Part shown: positions 27,293 to 36,762 of the stretch, piece by piece
Position numbering within the stretch: the first letter of the stretch is position 1
Layout: each line of letters opens with the position of its first letter
NCBI RefSeq assembly: GCF_011927725.1
Contig: NZ_JAATJC010000001.1
Coordinates: 1,433,001-1,497,000 of the forward strand
Length of the DNA stretch: 64,000 nt
DNA from: Sphingomonas kaistensis
GTDB lineage: Bacteria; Pseudomonadota; Alphaproteobacteria; Sphingomonadales; Sphingomonadaceae
Reading direction: 5' to 3'
Translations under genes and position numbers: made by a program
The notes under the pieces: generated by a model
Databases searched by the model: none
What the model was told of the DNA's origin: nothing
The model's input: only the letters and a program-made list of their open reading frames with translations

Positions 27293-27311
27293 GCCGCCGT
27301 CCACCGGCGGC
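27293..27311. terminator. GC-rich hairpin between convergent PilZ genes
   Basis: GCCGCCG (27293-27299) and CGGCGGC (27305-27311) form a seven-base-pair stem with a five-base loop in the 42-base gap between the two convergent PilZ genes. No T-tract follows on either strand, so a terminator role is tentative. Confidence 0.3.
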
Positions 27312-27321
27312 GGCAACGGCC

Positions 27322-27960
27322 TCAGGCCGCGTTGCGCGATCCGCTGCGGGCTTTCAGCCAGTCGATCAGCTGGGGCAGCGGCAACAGCCGGTTGAAGGTG
27401 ATCCCGGCGAAACCATCGGACGTCCAGCGCACCACGCTCGGCTGCGGCGGCAAACCCGGAAGGCTGACCACCACTTCGGCATTGCGACCAAACGGGGAAT
27501 CGGTCTCGACCTTGATCCCGCCCTGGCTGATGTCGCAGGCCCGCGCACGGACGACGCTGGCGCCTTCGCGAATGGTGCAGAAGGACGACGTCTCAATGCG
27601 AGGCATGCGCGGACGCGGGCCGTCTTCGCTCTGGCTGAGCATGGCGACGACGTCGACGGGCTTGTCGAACAGCAGGCCGAGATTAGGGACACGCACCCAG
27701 GCGACCTTGCCGCTGAGCGGCTGGCCGCACTTGAGTTCGACGGTCAGCTTCTGACCCAGCTTGATGTTCTCGCTGTACAGGCGAAGCATCGCTCCGCCCG
27801 CGGACAAGTTCTTGATCAGGCACAGTTCGCGCCGGCCGTCGACAACCATGGTGCCGACCCGGAACAGCGTCAGGTGGCGCTCGCCCTCGCGGCGATCGTC
27901 GGGCGCAGGCGCCCGTTCGCTGAGGGAGTACAGGGTCGTCTCAATGGGCATCTCATCCAC
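27322..27960 (-). CDS. Two-domain PilZ protein
   Basis: A 212-residue protein with two PilZ-like domains in tandem. The first (about residues 22-105) has DRREGERHLTLFRVG and NLSAGGAM. The second (about 118-200) has RMPRIETSSFCTI and DISQGGIKV. Both keep the D/NxSxxG half of the c-di-GMP site. The arginine half is clearer in the first. Such tandem PilZ proteins may bind c-di-GMP in one domain and use the other for partner contacts. The start is the upstream ATG at 27960. A Met four codons in is possible. Confidence 0.83.
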   Translation of the reverse strand: MDEMPIETTLYSLSERAPAPDDRREGERHLTLFRVGTMVVDGRRELCLIKNLSAGGAMLRLYSENIKLGQKLTVELKCGQPLSGKVAWVRVPNLGLLFDKPVDVVAMLSQSEDGPRPRMPRIETSSFCTIREGASVVRARACDISQGGIKVETDSPFGRNAEVVVSLPGLPPQPSVVRWTSDGFAGITFNRLLPLPQLIDWLKARSGSRNAA

Positions 27961-28124
27961 ATTATAGCTCCCGGACGCCGTTCGCCGAACCGCCGCCCTT
28001 ATTCCCCACGACTTTTCTCTAGCCCCCGGAAGTTACCAAGGAGTTGAATGCGGGCTGCCGCGGCGGGAAAAATTGAGGGCAGCAGAGGCGCTTGGCCGAA
28101 GGCCTCGACAGGTATAGCTTCGCC

Positions 28125-29150
28125 ATGCGCAGCCGATTGGAGTTTATGCAGATGCTACTGGCTCTCACCGCCGCCGCCCTTGCCGCTGTTCCCGTTCCGG
28201 CGCAGCCGTCCACCTTCGGGCCCGCGGTCACCCGGCTGGAGGCGACCAACGCCCCGTCCGAACCGCAACCGCACGGGGAGGAGGTGCTGCAGCTTGAGCG
28301 CCTGCCCGATCTTCGGCTGACGATCGACATCGCGGTCGGAGCGAAAGGGCCGTTCCGCTTCCTGGTCGACACCGCCGCGGATCGCAGCGCGGTGTCGCGC
28401 CAGCTGGCGACCAAGCTGAACCTTCCGGCCGGGCGTGACGCGGTGCTGCACAGCGTCAGCGGAGCAAGCCGGGTCAACACCGCCTCGCTGCGCGGCATGC
28501 AGGTCGCCACGCGCACCTTGCCGGACGTTACCGCCCCGCTGCTCGACGCCGACCACTTCGGCGCCGACGGCATCCTCGGCACCGACGTGCTGCGCTCGGC
28601 CATGGTGCGCTTCGACTTTCGCCAGCGCCAGCTGTCGATCAGTCCGTCGAGCCGCGCCAAGTCCGCCGGCAGCGAACCCAACACCATCGTGGTCGAGGCG
28701 CGCCGGCGATCTGGCCGCCTGATCGTCACCGAGGCCGAGCTCGACGGGCAGCGGCTGACGGTGGTGCTGGATACCGGAAGCGAAGTGTCGGTCGGCAATC
28801 TGGCGCTGCGCAGGGCGCTTGAACGCAAGGGGCGGCTGACTGGCGAAAAGCCGATGATCCTCGGATCGGTCACTGGCTCGACACTGCCAGCGAGCTACAT
28901 CATGGTGCAGCGGCTGGACGTCGGCGGCGTGATGCTTGAAGGGCTCGGGATCGCATTCGCCGAAGCGCATACCTTCAAGGCGATGGGGATCAGCGATCGC
29001 CCGGCTCTGCTGCTCGGCATGAACGCGCTGCAGGCTTTCGACAGCCTGACCATCGACATGCAGGCCCGCAAGCTGCGCTTCGTCATGCCCGCCAACGGCG
29101 GTCGTGCCGGCCGCTTTGCCGAGAATGAGCGACGCGCAAACGGCGGCTAG
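28125..29150 (+). CDS. Two-lobed retropepsin-like aspartyl protease, exported
   Basis: A 341-residue protein. The start at 28125 gives a signal peptide with a basic n-region (MRSRLEFMQMLLALTAAAL, ending VPAQP). Two retropepsin-like repeats follow. Lobe 1 has FLVDTAADRSAVS near residue 85 with DTA in place of DTG, and ILGTDVL. Lobe 2 has VVLDTGSEVSVGN near 215 with a complete DTG, and LLGMNAL. A single chain with both lobes could form the two-aspartate site internally. The target is unknown. A possible TATAGC -10 at 28113-28118 would place the transcript start very near the ATG. Confidence 0.82.
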   Translation: MRSRLEFMQMLLALTAAALAAVPVPAQPSTFGPAVTRLEATNAPSEPQPHGEEVLQLERLPDLRLTIDIAVGAKGPFRFLVDTAADRSAVSRQLATKLNLPAGRDAVLHSVSGASRVNTASLRGMQVATRTLPDVTAPLLDADHFGADGILGTDVLRSAMVRFDFRQRQLSISPSSRAKSAGSEPNTIVVEARRRSGRLIVTEAELDGQRLTVVLDTGSEVSVGNLALRRALERKGRLTGEKPMILGSVTGSTLPASYIMVQRLDVGGVMLEGLGIAFAEAHTFKAMGISDRPALLLGMNALQAFDSLTIDMQARKLRFVMPANGGRAGRFAENERRANGG

Positions 29151-29192
29151 TCGGTTCCGCGCCCACCGGCGCCCCTGCCAGAAGGTCTGCTG

Positions 29193-29897
29193 ATGTCGCG
29201 ATTGCACGATCACCGGGAACGGCACGCGACCGATCGCATCGGCTGGCTGCGCGCGGCGGTGCTCGGCGCCAATGACGGGATCGTCTCGACCGGAAGCCTG
29301 ATCGTGGGGGTCGCCGCGTCCCAGCCGGGCCAGGCCGCCATCCTGGTCGCGGGGGTGGCGTCGCTGTTCGCCGGGGCGATGTCGATGGCGGCGGGGGAAT
29401 ATGTCTCGGTCAGCTCGCAGTCGGACACCGAGCGCGCCGACCTTGCCCGCGAGCGCATCGAACTGACCGAACAACCCGAGTCCGAACGCGAGGAATTGAT
29501 CCGTATCTACGAGGGCCGCGGGGTCGAGCGCGCGACGGCCGAAGCAGTGGCCGACCAGATGATGGCAAGGGACGCGCTGGCGACGCACGCCCGCGACGAA
29601 CTGGGACTGTCGCACGTCTCGACGGCGAGGCCGCTGCAGGCCGCGGCCGCCTCTGCTGCGACCTTCGTGGCTGGCAGCGCTGCGCCGCTGCTGGTCGCCT
29701 GGCTGGCGCCGCTGTCGGCCCTGATCCCGGCGGTGGTGGTGACCTCGCTGCTGTGTCTCGCCATCCTCGGCGCGCTCGGCGCCACCGCGGGCGGCGCGGC
29801 GATCGGCCGTTCCGTGGTGCGGGTGACCTTCTGGGGCGTGGCCGCGATGGCCGTCACCTTCGGTATCGGCAGGCTGTTCGGCGCCGCGGTCGGCTGA
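29193..29897 (+). CDS. VIT1/CCC1-family transporter
   Basis: A 234-residue membrane protein of the vacuolar iron transporter family. GANDGIVSTGSLIVGVA (about residues 25-41) and AGAMSMAAGEYVSVSSQSDTE (about 62-82) are the two family signatures at the ends of the first helix pair. A charged cytoplasmic segment (about 80-145) rich in Glu is the metal-binding domain in this family, followed by three C-terminal helices. The likely role is iron or manganese export into the periplasm. AAGG seven bases ahead supports the start. Confidence 0.92.
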   Translation: MSRLHDHRERHATDRIGWLRAAVLGANDGIVSTGSLIVGVAASQPGQAAILVAGVASLFAGAMSMAAGEYVSVSSQSDTERADLARERIELTEQPESEREELIRIYEGRGVERATAEAVADQMMARDALATHARDELGLSHVSTARPLQAAAASAATFVAGSAAPLLVAWLAPLSALIPAVVVTSLLCLAILGALGATAGGAAIGRSVVRVTFWGVAAMAVTFGIGRLFGAAVG

Positions 29898-29933
29898 CGA
29901 CGGAAAGGTCTGGGCTGTTTCGAGAACATGGCG

Positions 29934-30006
<73 letters not shown>

Positions 30007-30017
30007 ACGCGAGGGCG

Positions 30018-30046
30018 CACCTAGGGCTTCGGACGTCGCTTGCCAA
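30018..30046 (-). promoter_or_regulatory. Putative tRNA-Lys promoter
   Basis: On the minus strand TTGGCA (30046-30041), a 17-base spacer and TAGGTG (30023-30018) lie 12 bases before the tRNA 5' end, overlapping the last codons of folK. The pattern matches other promoters proposed in this window. Confidence 0.5.
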
Positions 30047-30512
30047 GCCGGGCCGCGAGGTGGCGCGTGGTGAGGCCGCCGCGTAGCCGCCACCGCGGGG
30101 CGATCGCGGCAAGCGGCAGGAGCATGAATTCGCGCTGCTCGAGCGCCTGGTGGGGGATGGTGAGCCGGCGGTCCGACCAGCGCCCGCCGTCCCAGGCGAG
30201 GATGTCGAGATCGAGCACCCGGCTTCCCCAGCGCTTGCCGGGGCGCCGCCCGAACGCGCGCTCCATCGTCTTCAGCGCTTCCAGCATCGCCGGCGGGGAG
30301 AGCGGACTTTCAGCGATCGCGACGGCATTGGCGAATTCCCGCCCGGCGCCGCCACTTGCCGGGTTGAGCAGGAGCGGCGAGGCATCGAACAGGGTGAAAG
30401 CCCGGTCGAGTTCTGCGATGGCGGCCTGCACCACGTGCGCCGGGCGCCCGAAGCGGCCGTGCGGACGGTTCGATCCGATCGCAATGGCGTAGAGATGGAC
30501 TGGCTGTTCCAT
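30021..30512 (-). CDS. folK: 2-amino-4-hydroxy-6-hydroxymethyldihydropteridine diphosphokinase
   Basis: A 163-residue enzyme transferring pyrophosphate from ATP to the pterin in folate synthesis. HLYAIAIGSNRPHGRFG opens the protein. RWGSRVLDLDILAWDGGRW and LTIPHQALEQREFMLLPLAAIAP are the diagnostic HPPK blocks containing the catalytic Asp pair and Arg/His residues. The frame extends upstream through the divergent glycosylase gene. The ATG at 30512 gives the family N-terminus. Folate supports gcvT and glyA chemistry. Confidence 0.95.
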   Translation of the reverse strand: MEQPVHLYAIAIGSNRPHGRFGRPAHVVQAAIAELDRAFTLFDASPLLLNPASGGAGREFANAVAIAESPLSPPAMLEALKTMERAFGRRPGKRWGSRVLDLDILAWDGGRWSDRRLTIPHQALEQREFMLLPLAAIAPRWRLRGGLTTRHLAARLGKRRPKP

Positions 30513-30603
30513 GATCGCCCGTCCTGAGCGGAACCGGCGCACGCTGGCAAGTCCGCTCACCTCCCCGCTTCGACTTGTCCGGCAGGGGCGATATGGAGAG
30601 GCC

Positions 30604-31278
30604 ATGCTGTTCCCCGCATCCGCCCCTGTCCCGTCTCCCGTTCCCCAGGCCGAAGCGCCGCGCGACTGCCCCCTGTGCCCGCGCCTGGTCGCCCTGCGCG
30701 AGGCGTGCCGGGCGGAGCATCCCGACTGGTGGAACGCGCCGGTTCCGGCGTGGGGCGATCCGGGGGCGTGGCTGGCGGTGGTCGGCATGGCGCCGGGCAA
30801 GCAGGGCGCCAACCGCACCGGCCGACCGTTCACGGGGGATTTCGCTGGTGACCTCCTTTACGCCACGCTGCTGAAGTTCGGCCTCGCCACCGGGACGTAT
30901 CGCGCCGACCCGTCCGACGACCTCACATTGCAGGGTGCGCTGATCCTGAATGCGGTGAAGTGCCTGCCGCCCCAGAACAAGCCCGAGCCGGCCGAGATCG
31001 CCACCTGCCGGCCTTATTTCGAAGCGGCGATGGCAAGCCTTCCCACGGTGCGCGTGCTGGTCGCGCTCGGCGCCATCGCCCATGCCGCGGCCGCCCGGGC
31101 GCTGGGGCTGCGGCCTTCGCAGGCCAGGTTCGGGCATGGCAGCGAAGTCGTGGCGCCGGACGGCCGCATCCTGCTCGGTACCTATCATTCCAGCCGCTAC
31201 AACCAGAACACCCGGCGCCTGACGCCGCCGATGTTCGAAGCCGTGTTCGCCCGAGCGGTGGCGCTCCGCGATGGTTGA
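30604..31278 (+). CDS. Uracil-DNA glycosylase, family 5 (UdgB-like)
   Basis: A 224-residue Fe-S uracil-DNA glycosylase. GMAPGKQGANRTGRPFTGDFAG (about residues 61-82) is the family 5 motif A, with no catalytic Asp/Asn at the usual family 1 position. Cluster cysteines are C22 and C25 (CPLC) plus CLPP and CRPYF around residues 120-137. GTYHSSRYNQNTRRLT is the C-terminal motif. It repairs uracil and some other deaminated bases. The start at 30604 has GGAG upstream. An earlier frame opening at 30511 is ignored. Confidence 0.93.
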   Translation: MLFPASAPVPSPVPQAEAPRDCPLCPRLVALREACRAEHPDWWNAPVPAWGDPGAWLAVVGMAPGKQGANRTGRPFTGDFAGDLLYATLLKFGLATGTYRADPSDDLTLQGALILNAVKCLPPQNKPEPAEIATCRPYFEAAMASLPTVRVLVALGAIAHAAAARALGLRPSQARFGHGSEVVAPDGRILLGTYHSSRYNQNTRRLTPPMFEAVFARAVALRDG

Positions 31279-31762
31279 AGCGCTGACCACCGAGCGGCTG
31301 GTGCTGCGCCGGGCGCGGATCGAGGATGTCGGTCCGATGCATCGCATCATGAGCGATCCCGGCGCCATGCGTTACTGGTCGACCCTTCCGCACGAGAGCA
31401 TGAAGATCACTGCCGACTGGGTCCGCAGCATGCTCAACCCTCCGCCTGGCAACGACGATTTCATCGTGACCCTGGACGGCGCCTGCATCGGCAAGATGGG
31501 CGCGTGGCAATTGCCTGATTTCGGCTACCTGCTCGATCCGGCGCAGTGGGGGAGGGGCTATGCCAGCGAAGCGCTCGCCGCCTTCCTCGCGCATCGCCGC
31601 CGCGCGGGCAGCGCGTTCCTCACCGCCGACACCGATCCCCGCAACGCCGCCAGCATCCGCCTCCTGCAGCGACATGGCTTTCACGAGACCGGTCGGGCCG
31701 AAAAGACCTGGCTGATCGGCGGTGAATGGTTCGACAGCATCTACTGGCGCAAGGACCTGTAG
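31271..31762 (+). CDS. GNAT-family N-acetyltransferase
   Basis: A 163-residue acetyltransferase of the RimJ/RimL type. LTTERLVLRRARIEDVGPM is the N-terminal entry, WGRGYASEALAAFLAHRR near residue 97 is the acetyl-CoA pyrophosphate loop (Q/RxxGxG/A), and DPRNAASIRLLQRHGFHETG is the C-terminal block. The substrate (a protein N-terminus, amino acid or small molecule) cannot be told. It overlaps the upstream glycosylase by eight bases and is probably coexpressed. Confidence 0.9.
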   Translation: MVEALTTERLVLRRARIEDVGPMHRIMSDPGAMRYWSTLPHESMKITADWVRSMLNPPPGNDDFIVTLDGACIGKMGAWQLPDFGYLLDPAQWGRGYASEALAAFLAHRRRAGSAFLTADTDPRNAASIRLLQRHGFHETGRAEKTWLIGGEWFDSIYWRKDL

Positions 31763-31838
31763 GGGCGCCATCGCGCTCGCCTTTCGTTTGGGGGCGTTTG
31801 CTCTATGAGTCGGGGCAGGTTTGGGGAGTTGGTCGTCG

Positions 31839-32939
31839 ATGCAGCAATCCGGAACGGCCAAGGCTGGCGAGCGCAGCGCCTTCACGTTCTTCCTGGTGCT
31901 GATCACGCTGGCGCTCGGCTATGTCGCCTGGCCGTTCGCCTCGGCCCTGCTGTGGGCGGTGCTCGCCGCGATCATGTTCCAGCCGCTTTACCAGTGGATG
32001 CTGGTCAGAATGAACGGCGGGAGCAACCGCGCCGCCATCGCGACCCTGCTCGTCATCTTCGTTGCGGTGATCGTCCCGGCAATCGCGATCGGCAACGTCA
32101 TCCTTGGCCAGGCCCTGCAGATCTACGAGGTCGTGAAGGCCGGCCAGTTCGACGCCGCGGGCTATTTCGAGCAGATTCAGGGCAGGCTGCCGACCCGCCT
32201 ACAGCAGATCATCGAGGGCTCCGGCTACGGCGATTTCGCAGTGATCCAGGAGCGCGTTACCGCGATCCTGCGCGACAGCCTGACGGTGATCGCGCAGCAC
32301 GCCCTGCAGATCGGCGGCAACGCTTTCACCTCACTGCTGGTGTTCGCGGTCGGCCTTTACGTCACCTACTTCCTGCTGCGCGACGGGACCCGGATCGGGG
32401 CGCTGGTCAAGGATACCTTGCCGCTCAATCCGCGGTCGGCGGATCACCTCGCCAGCAGTTTCGTCGCCACCATCCGTGCCACCATCAAGGGATCGGTGGT
32501 GGTCGGGCTGGTCCAGGGCTTGCTCGGGACTATCACCTTCTGGATCGTCGGCTTCCCCTCGGCGGTCCTGCTTGGCGTCCTGATGGCGATCGTGTCGCTG
32601 CTGCCAGCGCTCGGGCCGGCGCTCGTGTGGATACCGATCGCGGGCTATCTGCTGCTGACGGGCAGCATCTGGCAGGGGATCGTGGTGATCGTCTCCGGCG
32701 CGCTGATCATTGGCATGGCCGATAATCTGCTGCGGCCTCAGCTGGTCGGGCGCGATACCGGAATCCCTGACTGGCTGGTGCTGGTGACGACGCTTGGCGG
32801 CATTGCGGCCTTCGGCCTCAGCGGGGTCGTCGTTGGCCCGGTCGTGGGCGGCCTGTTCCTGGCCGGCTGGTCCATCTACCGCGAGGAGCAGCGCCTCCTC
32901 GACCCCGCCGCCGCCCACGACGAGGTGACCCCGGCGTAA
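31839..32939 (+). CDS. AI-2E family transporter
   Basis: A 366-residue membrane protein of the AI-2E (TqsA/PerM/YdiK) family. There are about eight helices: two N-terminal pairs around residues 15-60 and 65-95, a periplasmic helical region (about 100-150), then a block with VVGLVQGLLGTITFWIVGFP near 215. The conserved C-terminal loop DNLLRPQLVGRDTGIPDWLVL is at about 293-313. Despite the name, members export or import varied solutes, and some act as Na+/H+ antiporters. The ATG at 31839 with GGAG ten bases upstream is preferred to an earlier TTG. Confidence 0.92.
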   Translation: MQQSGTAKAGERSAFTFFLVLITLALGYVAWPFASALLWAVLAAIMFQPLYQWMLVRMNGGSNRAAIATLLVIFVAVIVPAIAIGNVILGQALQIYEVVKAGQFDAAGYFEQIQGRLPTRLQQIIEGSGYGDFAVIQERVTAILRDSLTVIAQHALQIGGNAFTSLLVFAVGLYVTYFLLRDGTRIGALVKDTLPLNPRSADHLASSFVATIRATIKGSVVVGLVQGLLGTITFWIVGFPSAVLLGVLMAIVSLLPALGPALVWIPIAGYLLLTGSIWQGIVVIVSGALIIGMADNLLRPQLVGRDTGIPDWLVLVTTLGGIAAFGLSGVVVGPVVGGLFLAGWSIYREEQRLLDPAAAHDEVTPA

Positions 32940-32946
32940 CCGAGGA

Positions 32947-33639
32947 TCAGCGCGCAGGGGCCGGCACGACCTCCCGGCAATTCCTTGGCGTGCATTGCAG
33001 CACGCCTTCGATCACCGACCGGACAGTCTCGACCCGGGCCGACTTGGTTTCTGGGCTGTAGCTGAAAACGAGCACCGGCTGGGGGCTCATCTGCGTAGTG
33101 ATGTCGAGGTACTGCCTGAGCTGGTCCTCGGTGATCGGTGCGCCGTTCCAGGTCAGGCTGGTCCCGTCGAGGCGGACGGCGTTGCGAACCTCCGAGCGTA
33201 GTTCGGATGCCGCCCGGACCTGGCCCCAGCGCGGAGGCCCTTCCGCGCTGCTGTTTTGCGAAACGGCCCAGGTCAAGGCCACGGCCGCGATGATCAGCGA
33301 CATCAGCAATACTCCTCCGAACACCAGTACGAGCGGCCGCTGCGAAGTGAACGATCCGCCGCGACCGGCTTGCTTGTCCGGGGCCAAGGCAGCGGCGGAT
33401 AGTCCAAAAGGCTTGTCCCCAAGAAATTTGTGGGTGTCCTGTTCCGCTTCGCCCAGGAGGCGCGCTGCCTCGCGGCTGCTGGACAGGCCCAGTTTCCGGC
33501 GTGCAGACCGCAGGCGCTCATTCACCGAATGGACGGAAGCCCCGAGATCGCGGGCGGTCGACTTCGCGTCATGCCCCTGAAGAAGAAGCCGGAGGACCTC
33601 CTTTTCTTTCTCGCTGAGCGATTCGACAGGGGCGATCAT
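32947..33639 (-). CDS. Membrane-anchored LuxR-type regulator with ExbD/TolR-like C-terminal domain
   Basis: A 230-residue protein. Residues 7-62 form a LuxR/GerE helix-turn-helix (LSEKEKEVLRLLLQGHDAKS, then SVHSVNERLRSARRKLGL). A polar linker is followed by one membrane helix at about 103-126. Residues 155-213 resemble the periplasmic ExbD/TolR fold: a short beta-strand with NGAPITEDQLRQYLD and a VLVFSYSPETKSARVETVRSVIEGV strand-helix end. Two cysteines (216, 221) near the end could form a disulfide outside the cell. There is no receiver domain. It may be a one-component membrane sensor-regulator. The start at 33639 follows AGGAGG. A GTG 16 codons earlier is less likely. See also 43111-43833. 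Confidence 0.78.
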   Translation of the reverse strand: MIAPVESLSEKEKEVLRLLLQGHDAKSTARDLGASVHSVNERLRSARRKLGLSSSREAARLLGEAEQDTHKFLGDKPFGLSAAALAPDKQAGRGGSFTSQRPLVLVFGGVLLMSLIIAAVALTWAVSQNSSAEGPPRWGQVRAASELRSEVRNAVRLDGTSLTWNGAPITEDQLRQYLDITTQMSPQPVLVFSYSPETKSARVETVRSVIEGVLQCTPRNCREVVPAPAR

Positions 33640-33837
33640 GAGAGCGTCGCCCTCCTCACTGCCGGTTGCCTGACGGATCGCTTGCACGGCGCTTTCATGA
33701 GCAATGGGTAGACGACAAATCGCCGAACCGAAATCCGAGCTTTGAAGCAGATACCGAAGGAAACATGACGGCGCGTCCGGGTTCTATGCTCATCTTCCAC
33801 TGCCGCGCCGCCGCGCCGGTCGACAAGGACTGACCTC

Positions 33838-34824
<987 letters not shown>

Positions 34825-34834
34825 GCCGCCGCGC

Positions 34835-35686
34835 CTAGATGTCCTGAACCAGCCGCCCGTACAGTTCGGGCCGGCGATCGCGGAAGAAGCCGAAGGCGGC
34901 GCGGTGTCGGCGGGCCTGGGCAAGATCGAGTTCAGCGACCAGCACGCCCGTCTCGGTCGCGCCGAATTCGGCCAGCAGGTCGCCGCGCTCGTCGCAGATG
35001 AAGCTGTGGCCGTAGAAGCGCTGCCCGCCCTCGGTGCCGATGCGGTTGGCAGCGACCACCGGCACGACGTTGGACACCGCATGCCCGATCATCGCTCGCC
35101 GCCACAGCCGCGAGGTGTCGAGGTCGGGGTCGTGCGGCTCGGTCCCGATCGCGGTCGGGTAGAACAGGATTTCGGCGCCCATCAGCATCATCGCCCGGGC
35201 CGTCTCGGGATACCATTGGTCCCAGCAGATGCCGACACCGAGCTTCTCCGCATCCGGGCCGTCCCACACCTTGAAGCCGGTGTTGCCGGGACGGAAGTAG
35301 AACTTCTCCTCGTAGCCCGGGCCATCGGGAATGTGGCTCTTGCGATAGAGGCCGGCGACCGCGCCGTCCGGGTTCACCATCGCCAGGCTGTTGTAATGAT
35401 GCTGCCCGTCTCGCTCGAAGAAGCTGGTCGGGATCCAGATGCCAAGCTCCTGGGCGAGCTTCTGCATCGCCTGCACGCTCGGATGCTTGTCGGTCGGAAG
35501 CGCGGTGGCGAACAGGCCCTCGTCCTCGGTCCGGCAGAAGTAGGGGCCTTCGAACAGTTCGGGCGGAAGCACGACCTGGGCACCCTTGCCGGCAGCTTCG
35601 CGCACCAGCTCGGTGACGGCGGCGATATTGGTGGAGGTGTCTCCCCCAAGCTCGAGCTGGAGGGCGGCGACTTTGATCGTGGACAT
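34835..35686 (-). CDS. aguB: N-carbamoylputrescine amidase
   Basis: A 283-residue nitrilase-superfamily enzyme converting N-carbamoylputrescine to putrescine, CO2 and ammonia. The Glu-Lys-Cys triad is visible: Glu in LPPELFEGPYF, Lys in YRKSHIPDGPGYEEKFYF and Cys in VGICWDQWYPETAR. The frame opens 17 codons earlier, but the ATG at 35686 (MSTIKVAALQLELGG) has GAGG eight bases upstream and is the family N-terminus. It lies ten bases after aguA, so the two consecutive steps are coexpressed. Confidence 0.96.
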   Translation of the reverse strand: MSTIKVAALQLELGGDTSTNIAAVTELVREAAGKGAQVVLPPELFEGPYFCRTEDEGLFATALPTDKHPSVQAMQKLAQELGIWIPTSFFERDGQHHYNSLAMVNPDGAVAGLYRKSHIPDGPGYEEKFYFRPGNTGFKVWDGPDAEKLGVGICWDQWYPETARAMMLMGAEILFYPTAIGTEPHDPDLDTSRLWRRAMIGHAVSNVVPVVAANRIGTEGGQRFYGHSFICDERGDLLAEFGATETGVLVAELDLAQARRHRAAFGFFRDRRPELYGRLVQDI

Positions 35687-35696
35687 GGGCTGCGCC

Positions 35697-36677
35697 TCAG
35701 GCGGGGATTTGCTGGGAGATGCAGTGGAAGCTTCCACCGCCGGTCAGGATGTGGTCGGCGCGCAGGCCTACTGCAAGGCGCCCGGGGAACAGCGCCTGCA
35801 CTGCGGCCACGGCGGCTTCGTCGTTGGCGCTGCCGTACAGCGGCACCACGACGGCGGCGTTGCCGATCAGGAAGTTCATGTAGGAGGCGGGGATGATGTC
35901 GCCGTCGGCCTCGATCCGTCCGGGTGAGGGCAGGCGCACGAGGTCGAGCCCGGCCGCCTCGATCCGCGCCGCCGCATCGGCATAGACCGCGGCATTGGGA
36001 TCGTCCGCCGCAGGCTCCGGCAAGGCGACGCGGCCGGTGCCGACGAAGCGGGCGAGGTTGTCGACGTGGCCGTCGGTATGGTCATTCGCCAGCCCCTCGC
36101 CGAGCCACAGGACCCGGGTCGCGCCCAGATCGCGGGCGAGGCGCTGTTCGACCTCCTCGCGGCCGAGACCGGGGTTGCGGTTGGGGTTGAGGAGGCATTG
36201 TTCGGTCGTGACGAACAGGCCCGAGCCGTCGCCATCGACCGCCCCGCCTTCGAGGATCCAGTCGGCCTTGGCGTAAGGCAAGCGGGCCGCGCCGGCGAGC
36301 CGCTCGCCGATGCTGTCGTCGCCTTCGAGGTCGTACTTGCCGCCCCAGCCGTTGAAGCCGAACCCCTGCGCACGGCGCCCAGCGCCAGAGCCGAGCACGA
36401 TCGGGCCGGTGTCGCGCAGCCAGATATCGCCAAAGGCCTGCTCGATCACGGTTGCGAACGGCGCGAGGCGGCGTGCTTCGGCGGCTGCCTCGGGGTCGGC
36501 GGCGACGAGGATGATCTCCTCGCCCTTGCCGTCGGCGTGCAGCGCGCGGGCCAGCGCGGCGACTTCCTCCTGCGCTGGAGCGAGGTCCTCGACCCACAGT
36601 TCCGGGTCGCTTGGAAAGCCGATCCACATGGCGGCGTGGGGAGCCCATTCGGGAAGCGGAAGGAGGGGGGATGACAT
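35697..36677 (-). CDS. aguA: Agmatine deiminase
   Basis: A 326-residue guanidino-modifying enzyme that hydrolyses agmatine to N-carbamoylputrescine. The catalytic cysteine is in GGGSFHCISQQIP at the C-terminus. FGDIWLRDTGPIVL, WILEGGAVDGDGSGLF and NDHTDGHVDNLARF carry the Asp, Glu and His of the site. With aguB it gives putrescine from agmatine. A possible promoter (TAGGCG -10) lies only seven bases before the ATG, and no Shine-Dalgarno sequence is seen, which suggests a leaderless start. Confidence 0.96.
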   Translation of the reverse strand: MSSPLLPLPEWAPHAAMWIGFPSDPELWVEDLAPAQEEVAALARALHADGKGEEIILVAADPEAAAEARRLAPFATVIEQAFGDIWLRDTGPIVLGSGAGRRAQGFGFNGWGGKYDLEGDDSIGERLAGAARLPYAKADWILEGGAVDGDGSGLFVTTEQCLLNPNRNPGLGREEVEQRLARDLGATRVLWLGEGLANDHTDGHVDNLARFVGTGRVALPEPAADDPNAAVYADAAARIEAAGLDLVRLPSPGRIEADGDIIPASYMNFLIGNAAVVVPLYGSANDEAAVAAVQALFPGRLAVGLRADHILTGGGSFHCISQQIPA

Positions 36678-36708
36678 GGGGCCGCGCCTAGCAAAGAGGG
36701 GGTAAACG

Positions 36709-36737
36709 CAAAAGGGCGGCCCCGCGGGACCGCCCTC
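36709..36737 (-). terminator. Rho-independent terminator of rpsD
   Basis: On the minus strand a GC-rich stem (36736-36727 with 36722-36713, one U-G wobble) is followed directly by TTTTGCGTTT. It lies 27 bases after the rpsD stop and upstream of aguA. Confidence 0.8.
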
Positions 36738-36762
36738 TCGTGTCGCGAAAAGCCGGTGAGAC

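Noticed and set aside
28155..29615. Minus-strand frame of about 486 codons across the aspartyl protease and VIT genes
   Set aside because: It spans two real genes on the other strand and shows only composition-driven sequence.
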